Shown one piece after another: positions 50,610 to 58,040 of a stretch of 58,040 nucleotides of DNA (position 1 is its first letter; every line of letters begins with the position of its first letter). The stretch covers positions 53,720 through 111,759 of the forward strand of contig CASEIV010000010.1 in assembly GCA_949288175.1 (NCBI GenBank). Reading direction: 5' to 3'. The stretch is from an uncultured Eubacteriales bacterium. Its GTDB lineage: Bacteria > Bacillota > Clostridia > TANB77 > CAG-508. The position numbers were made by a program, and so were the translations under genes. Under the pieces are notes generated by a model. It had not been told where the DNA came from and made no database searches. It was given only the letters and a program-made list of their open reading frames with translations.

Positions 50610-51006
50610 AAAAAAATAAACTTAAAAAATTTAAAACAAGGGTAAAAATAGTTACCTTACAGGTTACACGAAAAGTTGTAAAGACAGTATTTTTGAAAAT
50701 GGATATGTTATAATTTTTACGAACAGTTAAAGCTAAACAGTTAGTTTCAACTGTTTCTTTTTTTTCTAATACTTCTTGGTTTTCACTATTGTTAAGTGGT
50801 TCTTCTGAAACTAATGATATATTTTCAGAAGATTCTTCATTTTCTTCACAAGCAGTATTTATATCTAAATCATTAAATGAATGATTTTCCTCATTTATAC
50901 TATTTTCATCTAGAGTTTTACTTTCTGTATTTTCGATATTTTCTAGGACAACATCTTCTAGTGGCATTACAGAATCCAGTAAAACATCCTCTTTCTGAAT
51001 TATCAT
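50608..51006 (-). CDS. Acidic protein with C-terminal hydrophobic anchor, unknown
   Basis: A 132-residue protein. Residues 1-90 are strongly acidic and Asn/Ser-rich with no visible fold (ENIENTESKTLDENS, EENEESSENIS). The last 20 residues are hydrophobic (VTIFTLVLNFLSLFF), as in a tail-anchored protein. The ATG at 51006 is chosen because AGAGG lies 6 bases upstream; the GTG at 51012 overlaps that site. Support is the ribosome site and a strong terminator; family unknown. Low-complexity composition makes this less certain than its neighbours. Confidence 0.55.
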   Translation of the reverse strand: MIIQKEDVLLDSVMPLEDVVLENIENTESKTLDENSINEENHSFNDLDINTACEENEESSENISLVSEEPLNNSENQEVLEKKETVETNCLALTVRKNYNISIFKNTVFTTFRVTCKVTIFTLVLNFLSLFF

Positions 51007-51125
51007 AAGCACCTCTCATTCTGATAATACATTATCAAATCTTTTGTCTATTAAGTACAGTATATCATTAAAAAAATCGAATGTAAATAAAAAAGATAAA
51101 AATATGTTGAAAAATAAATAAAAAT

Positions 51126-51375
51126 GGTTACTATTCAGTCCAAAATGTGGAAAGGTTAAATATATATTATTTTTCATATCTTGTGTGTCGCAACCACTTA
51201 TGTTGAAAATTGAATTTTTATTTAGCCTTAAATAAATTTAATCCTAGCTAAAAATTTAATTTTCAACGTGTGAAGGTTGCTCCAATCGCACTCGCTTTTG
51301 CTCGTTTGGTCGCTTACGCGATATTTCAAAATAATATATATTTAACCTTTCCACATTTTGGACTGAACAGTAACT
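51126..51375. mobile_element. MITE-like element with long terminal inverted repeats
   Basis: The outer 46 bp at 51127-51172 match the reverse complement of 51329-51374 with one mismatch. Inside lies a second inverted repeat (GTTGAAAATT at about 51200 against AATTTTCAAC at about 51260). There is no ORF. The heptamer TAAAAAT flanks both ends (51119-51125 and 51375-51381), a possible target duplication. An internal 16-mer recurs at 34433. It lies immediately upstream of the BlaI-type operator. Confidence 0.8.
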
Positions 51376-51394
51376 AAAAATATAGTAAAAACTA

Positions 51395-51446
51395 TTGACA
51401 AATACAGATTACAGTTGTAAACTATACTTGGTTTACAACTGTAATC
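51395..51446 (+). promoter_or_regulatory. BlaI/MecI-type operator over the repressor promoter
   Basis: GATTACAGTTGTAAAC (51407-51422) and its exact complement (51431-51446) are separated by 8 bp. Each arm contains TACAnnTGTA, the BlaI/MecI recognition core. The promoter TTGACA (51395-51400) with TAAACT (51418-51423) at 17-bp spacing runs into the left arm, so binding should block transcription of the repressor operon. Confidence 0.85.
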
Positions 51447-51475
51447 TTTTGAATATCATTTTAAGGAGGAAAACA

Positions 51476-51847
51476 ATGATGAAAATCACAAATCAAATTA
51501 CAGATGCAGAATTAGAAATCATGAAAGTATTATGGGAAAAGAAAAGTCTTACCTTAAATGAACTGGTTGAAGAATTAAGTAAAGAAGAACCAAAGAATAA
51601 AAGTACAATTAAAACATTATTGTATAGATTAATTGATAAAAATATAGTCAAATCAGTTGAAAAAAACAAAAAAGAAAACGAATATAAGCCATTAATTTTA
51701 GAAAAGAAATATTTAAAAAATGCAAATGAAACTTTTTTAGAAAAATTGTATGATGGGAATGTCAATAATATGTTATTAAACTTTGTAGAAGATAAAAAAA
51801 TAACAAAAGAAGAAATAGAAAATTTATTAAATATTATAGATGAGTAA
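51476..51847 (+). CDS. BlaI/MecI/CopY-family transcriptional repressor
   Basis: A 123-residue winged-helix repressor. It has ITDAELEIMKVLWEKKSLTLNELVEELSKEEPKNKSTIKTLLYRLIDKNIV, the classic BlaI DNA-binding domain, with a C-terminal dimerisation helix. In known systems it is cleaved when the membrane sensor protease is activated. It has its own perfect operator, and the M56 gene follows 88 bp downstream. The start at 51476 (ATGATG) sits 6 bases after AAGGAGGA; the TTG at 51395 is the -35 box and not a start. Confidence 0.94.
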   Translation: MMKITNQITDAELEIMKVLWEKKSLTLNELVEELSKEEPKNKSTIKTLLYRLIDKNIVKSVEKNKKENEYKPLILEKKYLKNANETFLEKLYDGNVNNMLLNFVEDKKITKEEIENLLNIIDE

Positions 51848-51935
51848 ATGTTTGTACTGTTATAGGAATAATCGAAGGTTTTGCTATAATAACAAGTATT
51901 TATTAAGGCTAGAATATTGAAGGGAAAGAAATAAT

Positions 51936-53504
51936 ATGATAGAAAAATTATTTACATATGCAAATATCGTAATTGATAGAATCCAAATAAGAGAAGCATT
52001 TTATATGATACTATACATGTCTATATTTGCTGTTATTATTGGATTTACCATATATTTAATTCAAGAAATATTTGATAAAAAGATTTCACCAAAATGGAAA
52101 ATAATCATGTGGGGAATTTTTATTCTTTCTTTAATTGTGCCATTTAATGTCAATGGAATATATGAAAGTAACAATATTTTTATGAAAATGTTAAATCCAA
52201 TACAAGAAATCTCTTTTAAGCAAGAGGTAGATGAAAGACAAGCAGAATATAATACCTATATTCAAAGACAAGATACCACATTTGAAGAATATAAAGTGGT
52301 AAGAGGAAATCTTTATACAGCCTATGCAAAATACATTGTATTTGATATCATGATTCCTTGTCTTTGGATAGGGATTATAGGAATTTTATTTATAAGATAT
52401 TTATGGTTAAGAAGAAAAATCAATCGATTAAAAGTAAGTGATTTACTAACCAATAAGAGGATTTTAAAAATTTTTGAAGAGACTAAAAAAGAATTAAATA
52501 TAAAAAAAGATATTGTACTAATTAACAAAAAAGGGATTTTGTCACCTGCTATATATGGAATAACAAACACAAAAATATTTTTAGATGAAGATAGTGTAAA
52601 AGAAAAAACAGACAAAGAAATTCAATATATATTGATGCATGAATTATCTCATTATCAAGGAAAAGATTTAATTATAAATTTTGTGTTAAATTTATTAAAA
52701 AACATCTATTGGTTTAATCTATTTCTATATATTTTATTTAAAAGAATGAGACAAGATATGGAATTAAAAGCAGATGCAAATGTATTAAAACATTTGAAAC
52801 CAGAAGAAAATAAAGAATATGCGATGACAATTATTAATGCTTTAAAAGACAGATTATATAAAAGTTATGAACAAGAGGTATTAAATTTAGCAGGAGTAGA
52901 AAGTGACACAGAAAGAAGAATTTATATGATAAAATTCTTTCCAAAATTTAAAGCAAAACCATTTCGAATTACCATAATATCACTAACACTCATGCTTATC
53001 ATTGGTAGCATATTTTTTATAGGTAATATTACAAAAGTAGAAGAAAATTATTTTGCATATGATTATGAAGATATGATTCCTTATAAAATGCAATATGTAG
53101 GAGACTTTAACAGTGTGAAAAATCTTGTTCAAAAACTAAGTTTGGGAAATTATGCGCAATCTATTTATACAAGAAGCGAAGAAGAACATTCAGAACAATA
53201 TTATTTAGAAATTCATTACTATACAAATTATATAGTCGAAGAGAAGAATAAAGAGTATGAAGCGTTTAAACAGTTATCTGTGCAACAAAAAGAACAATTA
53301 TTTAAGAAAAATGCGGTCACTTTATTAAGCTTAATTGATAATTTACATGCTGTAGAAGTAATTGTAAATGAAAGTGATTATGATTCAGGTATTATTTATG
53401 AGAAAAGATATACAAGAGAAGAATTAGAAAAAGAATATGGAGTAGATTTAAGAAGTTATACATATAATCCAGATAATTTTCCTTTTGAAAAAGATTTGCA
53501 GTAA
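51936..53504 (+). CDS. M56-family membrane metallopeptidase (BlaR1/MecR1 type) with non-penicillin-binding C-terminus
   Basis: A 522-residue membrane protease. Three N-terminal membrane segments, a cytoplasmic zinc domain with HELSHYQGKDL (His235 to His239) and MELKADANVLK, and a fourth membrane segment (about 345-365) follow the BlaR1 plan. The outer C-terminal region (about 370-522: YKMQYVGDFNSVKNLVQKLSLG, later LLSLIDNLHAVEVIVN) resembles the DUF4825 domain seen on clostridial M56 proteins. It lacks the SxxK-type penicillin sensor of BlaR1. It therefore probably senses another signal. An extended -10 (TGCTATAAT, 51882-51890) may give it an extra promoter. Confidence 0.9.
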   Translation: MIEKLFTYANIVIDRIQIREAFYMILYMSIFAVIIGFTIYLIQEIFDKKISPKWKIIMWGIFILSLIVPFNVNGIYESNNIFMKMLNPIQEISFKQEVDERQAEYNTYIQRQDTTFEEYKVVRGNLYTAYAKYIVFDIMIPCLWIGIIGILFIRYLWLRRKINRLKVSDLLTNKRILKIFEETKKELNIKKDIVLINKKGILSPAIYGITNTKIFLDEDSVKEKTDKEIQYILMHELSHYQGKDLIINFVLNLLKNIYWFNLFLYILFKRMRQDMELKADANVLKHLKPEENKEYAMTIINALKDRLYKSYEQEVLNLAGVESDTERRIYMIKFFPKFKAKPFRITIISLTLMLIIGSIFFIGNITKVEENYFAYDYEDMIPYKMQYVGDFNSVKNLVQKLSLGNYAQSIYTRSEEEHSEQYYLEIHYYTNYIVEEKNKEYEAFKQLSVQQKEQLFKKNAVTLLSLIDNLHAVEVIVNESDYDSGIIYEKRYTREELEKEYGVDLRSYTYNPDNFPFEKDLQ

Positions 53505-53592
53505 ATAAATGACTGCATTGTAAAATCAATTTTTTAATCAAAAAATTCTAAAAAAGAAAGGCATATAATACCATATTATATGAAAGATAAAA

Positions 53593-55317
53593 ATGAAATT
53601 TAAAAAGAGATATATTATCATACCATTGGTTGTCATCTTAATCGTCTTAGTTGGAATTGCTGTATTAATCAAAATAGATAGGGATTATCAAAGAAAAATC
53701 ATAGAACAAGATGAAGCAAATTATGGAAATAAATATAAAAATTTAGAAGACCATCTGAGTTATTATACAGAAAATCCAGACAGAATTATCTATAAACCGA
53801 AAATGAAAGACTATTTTTATGTAATTGACAAAAATGATGAAGATTATGCTCATTTATTAGAAGTAGCAGAAGATAGAATGTCATATAGTTTAATAGAGAT
53901 AGGAGATGCTTTTAGCGTGGATTCTATGGATAGAATTATGTCATCAGGTAAAAACTATATCATTTTAGATTATGACAAAGAAAAATATGCCAATATAGGT
54001 GTAGATGATGGAACGATGCCTAGACCTGTTATATATAAATTGCTAGATGATAACAGATGTGCAAGATTATTTAAATATGTCACACAATTTAAGAAACGAT
54101 ATACCATGGAAGAATTACAAGAAATGTTAGGAAAAACAGGATTTTCAAGAGATGATGTTAATGTAGAAATGGCAAGTCAAGAAGAAGTTAATGATGGATA
54201 TACAAGAATTTATAGTATTGATGATTTTAAAAGAATTGCGAATAACCCATCTGGAAAATATAAACTAGAAAATGATTTAGACTTTACAGGAGATACTTTG
54301 CAATTTACGACAACTGTATTTACAGGAGAATTAGATGGAAATGGACATACGATTAAAAACATCACGAAAAATCTAGCAACTGAAGATATTAATAAAATTG
54401 CAATGTTTTATTCTAACAAAGGAACCATTAAAAATCTAACGATTGAAAATATAAATGTAACATCAGACAAAGAAACCAGTTATCCAGAAGGCATTATTGC
54501 ACAGATAAATGAAGGAATAATTGAAAATTGTACAGTTAGTGGAAATGTGACGATAACCTCTGAAGGATTTAACAATTGTGTAGGCGGAATTGTTGGAAAT
54601 CTATTTGGTGGAACGATTAAGAATTGTGTCAATAGAGTGAATATTACTTGTAAGTCAGGAACAGTAGGAGGAATTAGTGTATATAGAGCAGGTGGAACCA
54701 TAGAAAATTGTACCAATGCAGGAAATTTAGTAGGAGATACTGTTAATGGCATTTGTATGTCATATGAAGGAACCTTAGCAAATTGTACTAATATAGGAAA
54801 TATTACAGCAAGTAATATAGGAAGCGGAATGGTAACCTATAACCAAGGGCATATTCTAAATTGTCAAAATCATGGAACCATCACTTCTGAGAATGGTATG
54901 GTTGCAGGAATTGCCATATATAATCATACAACAATAGAAAATTGTGTAAATGAAGGACAGTTAACAGGATGTCATATTGTGGCAGGAATTGCAGGAACAA
55001 ATGGAGATCCAAATGGTGCAGAAGGAATCATTCTTAATTGTACATCTACAGATATCCTTACAATTCAAACAGCTACACAATATGAACAAGATATATTGTA
55101 TGTTGGAGGAATTGTTGGAAATCACATATTAGGAAGTATAGAAGGTTGTAGCTTTAGTGGAGGCATTGTTGTCAATACAAATAAAACAACCTATCAAGGT
55201 ATTTTAGCTGGTGCTAAATCTTCAAAAGCGAGAATTGATACAAAAACTGGATATGGGCATAATTATGATTTTCAAACATATTATGAGGAACATGCTATGG
55301 ATACTTTAAATGATTAA
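53593..55317 (+). CDS. Membrane-anchored GLUG-repeat beta-helix protein
   Basis: A 574-residue protein with an N-terminal membrane anchor (about 6-27) and about 170 residues of unassigned domain (IIYKPKMKDYFYVIDK, MEELQEMLGKTGFSRDDV). A beta-helix of GLUG-type repeats follows: YKLENDLDFTG, ELDGNGHTIKNI, CVGGIVGNLFGGTIKNCVN, VGGISVYRAGGTIENCTNAGN and several more, at about 215-560. GLUG repeats are common in surface adhesins. It sits between the M56 gene and the PBP gene. A 7-codon frame starting at 53580 overlaps its start, whose own ribosome site is weak. Its role in the locus is unknown. Confidence 0.85.
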   Translation: MKFKKRYIIIPLVVILIVLVGIAVLIKIDRDYQRKIIEQDEANYGNKYKNLEDHLSYYTENPDRIIYKPKMKDYFYVIDKNDEDYAHLLEVAEDRMSYSLIEIGDAFSVDSMDRIMSSGKNYIILDYDKEKYANIGVDDGTMPRPVIYKLLDDNRCARLFKYVTQFKKRYTMEELQEMLGKTGFSRDDVNVEMASQEEVNDGYTRIYSIDDFKRIANNPSGKYKLENDLDFTGDTLQFTTTVFTGELDGNGHTIKNITKNLATEDINKIAMFYSNKGTIKNLTIENINVTSDKETSYPEGIIAQINEGIIENCTVSGNVTITSEGFNNCVGGIVGNLFGGTIKNCVNRVNITCKSGTVGGISVYRAGGTIENCTNAGNLVGDTVNGICMSYEGTLANCTNIGNITASNIGSGMVTYNQGHILNCQNHGTITSENGMVAGIAIYNHTTIENCVNEGQLTGCHIVAGIAGTNGDPNGAEGIILNCTSTDILTIQTATQYEQDILYVGGIVGNHILGSIEGCSFSGGIVVNTNKTTYQGILAGAKSSKARIDTKTGYGHNYDFQTYYEEHAMDTLND

Positions 55318-55353
55318 AAACTACTGTAAAAAAATTAAAAAGGTGGTATAATA

Positions 55354-55422
55354 ATGTCGAAATGGGAAGAAACTAAAAAAACTATTTCAGTAAAAGATAT
55401 CCTAAGGGAGGAACCGATATGA
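55354..55422 (+). CDS. 22-codon leader ORF coupled to the PBP gene
   Basis: ATG at 55354 is 7 bases after AAAGGTGG. The frame reads MSKWEETKKTISV, then KDILREEPI and TGA at 55420-55422, which overlaps the PBP start ATG (55419-55421) in an ATGA coupling. The PBP has its own AAGGGAGGA inside this ORF. A translated leader peptide or coupling device is plausible. It has no similarity that I recognise. Confidence 0.5.
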   Translation: MSKWEETKKTISVKDILREEPI

Positions 55423-57437
55423 AAAATAAAAAAGTAATTATTGGAATCATCATTGCAGTCATACTAATTGTAGCAATCGTAGTAGGAATCATCATCATGA
55501 ACATGCCAAAAGAAAAACCAGAAGAGGTTTTAAATTCATATTTTTCAGCTATCAATGACAAAAAATATGACGAGATGTATACATATTTAAGTAGTTCATC
55601 AAAAGAAAGTATTAGTCAAGAAGATTTTGTGACAAGAAATGAAAATATATATGAAGGAATAGACAGTAGTAATATTAAAATAAATGTAAAAGAAGTAACC
55701 AATGAAAATGACAAGAAAAAAGTGTCATATAGTGAAGAGATGGTAACTTCAGCAGGGAATATTCGCTTTGACAATGAAGCATATTTTGTAAAAGAAGAGA
55801 AAACATATAAATTAGAATGGTCATCAAGTTTAATTTTTCCTGAGTTACAAAGAGATTATAAAGTAAGAGTAGAAACTTTAAGTGGAAAAAGAGGAAGTAT
55901 ATTAGATAGAAATGGAAATCCACTTGCTTATGATGGAACCATTTCTCAAGTGGGAATTGTGCCAGGAAAATTAGGAGAAGCCAAAGAAGAAAGTATTCGT
56001 AAAATATCAGAATTAACTGGTGTATCAGTGGAAACGATTAACAATTATCTATCAGCATCCTATGTAAAAGATGATACATTTGTACCAATTAGAAAAGTAG
56101 CAAAAGATGATACAGAGCTAAAAGAACAGTTATTACAAATCCCAGGAATTATGATAAATGATGCAAAAGGAAGAGTTTATACTTTAGGAGAAGAAGCTGG
56201 ACATTTAATCGGATATGTGCAAGCGATTAATGTAGAAGAACTAGAAAAATATGCAGATAAAGGATATAGTTCTACAAGCTTAATCGGAAAATCTGGATTA
56301 GAATCAGCTTATGAAGATAGATTAAGAGGAACAGATGGTGTTAGAATCTATATAGAAGATGCAGATGGAAAAGAGGTAAAAACTTTAGCAAAACAAGAAC
56401 AAAAAGATGGAGAAGATATTACCCTTACAATTGATAGTGATATACAAACAAAGCTATATGAGCAATTACAAAATGACAAAGGACTATTTGTTGTGATGCA
56501 ACCAGCAACAGGAGAATTACTAGCTTTGGTTAGTACACCAACATTTGATTCAAATGACTTTACTTTAGGAATGACAACAGATGAATGGAATGCTCTAAAC
56601 AGTGATGAGGATAAACCTTTATATAATAGATTTATACAAAGATATTGTCCAGGATCAACCTTTAAAGCAATCACAGGTGCGATTGGATTAACAACAGGAA
56701 GTATTACAGCAAATGAGGACTTTGGATATACAGGAACCAGTTGGCAAAAAGATTCTTCATGGGGAGATTATAGGGTAACAACATTAACTGCATATAATGG
56801 ACCTAAGAATTTATTAAATGGATTAATGTATTCAGATAATATCTATTTTGCACAAACAGCTTTAAGAATTGGAACAAGTCAATTTACAGAAAGCTTAGAT
56901 AAAATCGGATTTAATAAACAATTAGAATTTCCATTATCACTTGCAACATCACAATATGCAAATGAAGATGGAATCAATTCAGATGGAAAATTAGCAGATA
57001 CCGGATTTGGTCAAGGAAATTTATTAATAAATCCAATTCATATGGCTAGTATTTATTCAGGTTTCTATAACAATGGAGATATGGTGAAACCATATATTGA
57101 ATATAAGGAAGATAAAACACCAGAAATTTTAATAGAAGATGCTTTCTCAGAAGAGGCAGCAAATACGATAAAAGAAGATTTAATTCAAGTGGTTGAACGT
57201 GGCTCAGCAAATGATATGAAAGTCAATGGTGTAACTATCGCAGGAAAGACAGGAACAGCAGAATTAAAAACAGATAAAGAAGATAATGAAAGTGGAACAT
57301 TAGGATGGTTTGATTGTTTTACAACAGACCAAGGAGAGAACGACATATTAGTCATTAGTATGGTAGAAAATATTCAAGATAACACTGAAGGAGGAAGTCA
57401 TTATTTAATCAAAATGATTAGAACTTTATTTGAATAA
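55419..57437 (+). CDS. Class B penicillin-binding protein with MecA_N (NTF2-like) domain
   Basis: A 672-residue transpeptidase of the PBP2a/PBP3 low-affinity type. A membrane anchor (about 5-27) is followed by an NTF2-like MecA_N domain (PEEVLNSYFSAINDKKYDEMYTYLS, about 35-140), a dimerisation domain (GKRGSILDRNGNPLAYDG) and the transpeptidase. It has the active Ser413 in STFK, SDN at 472-474 and KTG at 610-612, close to MecA (Ser403, SDN, KSG). Length also matches MecA. Position behind a BlaI/M56 pair suggests inducible expression, though no operator is obvious directly upstream. Actual beta-lactam affinity cannot be read from sequence. Confidence 0.93.
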   Translation: MKNKKVIIGIIIAVILIVAIVVGIIIMNMPKEKPEEVLNSYFSAINDKKYDEMYTYLSSSSKESISQEDFVTRNENIYEGIDSSNIKINVKEVTNENDKKKVSYSEEMVTSAGNIRFDNEAYFVKEEKTYKLEWSSSLIFPELQRDYKVRVETLSGKRGSILDRNGNPLAYDGTISQVGIVPGKLGEAKEESIRKISELTGVSVETINNYLSASYVKDDTFVPIRKVAKDDTELKEQLLQIPGIMINDAKGRVYTLGEEAGHLIGYVQAINVEELEKYADKGYSSTSLIGKSGLESAYEDRLRGTDGVRIYIEDADGKEVKTLAKQEQKDGEDITLTIDSDIQTKLYEQLQNDKGLFVVMQPATGELLALVSTPTFDSNDFTLGMTTDEWNALNSDEDKPLYNRFIQRYCPGSTFKAITGAIGLTTGSITANEDFGYTGTSWQKDSSWGDYRVTTLTAYNGPKNLLNGLMYSDNIYFAQTALRIGTSQFTESLDKIGFNKQLEFPLSLATSQYANEDGINSDGKLADTGFGQGNLLINPIHMASIYSGFYNNGDMVKPYIEYKEDKTPEILIEDAFSEEAANTIKEDLIQVVERGSANDMKVNGVTIAGKTGTAELKTDKEDNESGTLGWFDCFTTDQGENDILVISMVENIQDNTEGGSHYLIKMIRTLFE

Positions 57438-57559
57438 GGATAGTTACATAAAAACGAAATTTTATATAATTAAAATAAGCAGTATAGAAAATAAAATGCA
57501 GTAATAGCAAAGGCTTCCTCCTACAAACAATTTAATAATTTATAAATTTTCACATATTT

Positions 57560-57604
57560 AAAAGATGAATTGTAAAAAATATAAATACAATTTCATCTTT
57601 TTTG
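57560..57604 (+). terminator. Terminator of the PBP operon
   Basis: AAAGATGAATTGTA (57561-57574) pairs with TACAATTTCATCTTT (57586-57600) with one bulged base, followed by T residues. The rest of the 57438-57781 gap holds an AT-rich stretch and the palindrome at 57690. Confidence 0.8.
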
Positions 57605-57689
57605 ATATTTTAATAATATAAATAAAATTTGTTTTTTATATTTTTAATGAATTTTGAAGAAATAAATGTTATAATGCTTATATAACATT

Positions 57690-57718
57690 AAATTGTGCAG
57701 ACGGCGTCTGCACAATTT
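57690..57718. repeat. Perfect 29-bp palindrome
   Basis: AAATTGTGCAGACG (57690-57703), a central G, and its exact complement (57705-57718). It is GC-rich at the core in an AT-rich gap, 63 bp before the broken nuclease gene. No T tract follows, so a terminator is unlikely; a REP-type repeat or an operator are options. Confidence 0.8.
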
Positions 57719-57781
57719 GGAAAATATAAACAACTGAATGTGTAAAAAACACAAAAAATCAAAAATGAAAAGAGTGATTAT

Positions 57782-58040
57782 ATGGAAGAAAATAAAATGT
57801 TAGAAAAAGATTTTAAACAAATTGTATAAAGCATAAAAAGTGAAATTTACAAAACACAAACATTAATAATGAGCGATGCGAATAAAAGGCTAATAGATTT
57901 ATATTATTATGTGGGAAAATTAGTATATGAAAAATCTTCTTGGGGTAATAAATTTATAGAAAATTTAAGTATTGCAATGAAAGTTGAATTTCCAAACATA
58001 AAGGGTTTTTCAGTAAGAAATATAAAAAATATGAAAAAGT
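57782..58040 (+). pseudogene. YhcG/DUF1016-type nuclease N-terminus with in-frame stop, cut by window end
   Basis: The frame starts MEENKMLEKDFKQIV, meets TAA at 57827-57829, and continues in the same frame with SIKSEIYKTQTLIMSDANK, LIDLYYYVGKLVYEKSSWGNK and FPNIKGFSVRNIKNMKK to the window edge. The continuation is the N-terminal (DUF1016_N) domain of YhcG-like PDDEXK nucleases, in which this region is one uninterrupted helix. The stop is therefore a nonsense mutation or a sequencing error. No internal start with a ribosome site was seen. The nuclease domain lies outside the window. Confidence 0.7.

Noticed and set aside
51395..51475. TTG start extending the BlaI-type repressor by 27 residues
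   Set aside because: The TTG is the first part of the -35 box and the extension spans the operator.
1..58040. tRNA, rRNA, prophage or conjugative modules, and use of TGA as a sense codon
   Set aside because: No tRNA or rRNA pattern, phage structural gene, integrase or conjugation gene was found; TGA ends several genes and Trp is encoded by TGG.

Overview
The window is AT-rich and densely coded, and almost every gene starts behind a strong GGAGG-type ribosome binding site. It carries Gram-positive wall and capsule functions: an LCP ligase, a CpsB/C/D tyrosine-phosphorylation module, a sortase, FeoAB and a BlaI/M56 pair. TGA is a stop and TGG encodes Trp, so the code is standard. The best guess is an uncultured gut-type member of the Clostridia (Bacillota). 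Genus-level placement is not possible from the sequence alone.

Layout. 1-3360: argS sits between two paralogous coiled-coil genes that end in the same unusual terminator. 3400-20260: a surface-polysaccharide locus. It opens with an LCP ligase and a VanZ-like protein, then runs from a priming sugar transferase through Alg14/Alg13-like halves, two pyruvyltransferase-family proteins, a MenD-like ThDP enzyme, an SDR, glycosyltransferases, polymerase, flippase and an Fe-S FrhB-like protein to the CpsC/CpsD chain-length pair. The CpsB phosphatase follows behind its own promoter. 21.4-28.7 kb: glmM, asd, feoA-feoB, an orphan Panacea (SocA-type) antitoxin, a candidate small RNA and a nucleoside phosphorylase. 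28.9-32.5 kb: a divergent GT2 synthase / polysaccharide deacetylase pair resembling PNAG machinery, then an M20 amidohydrolase. 32.7-41.4 kb: housekeeping genes (recJ, rel, an MBL hydrolase, hisS, a thioredoxin reductase-like flavoprotein, trxA).

41.5-49.5 kb is a cell-surface island. A signal-peptide protein with a C-terminal LPYTY sorting signal is followed by a sortase and then by a very large Ig-like repeat protein. That repeat protein is broken in this assembly by two deletions (52 and 10 bp) at the same point of consecutive 264-bp repeats. 49.5-51 kb holds two unassigned genes, one a putative HEVIH metallopeptidase.

51.1-57.4 kb is the most interesting stretch: a MITE-like element, a perfect BlaI/MecI-type operator, a BlaI-family repressor, an M56 (BlaR1/MecR1-type) membrane protease, a membrane-anchored GLUG-repeat protein, a 22-codon leader ORF and a MecA_N-type class B penicillin-binding protein. 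This is a mecR1-mecI-mecA-like arrangement with extra parts. The window ends in a perfect 29-bp palindrome and the start of a YhcG/DUF1016-type nuclease gene that carries an in-frame stop.

All family assignments are from reading translated motifs; no database search was run.
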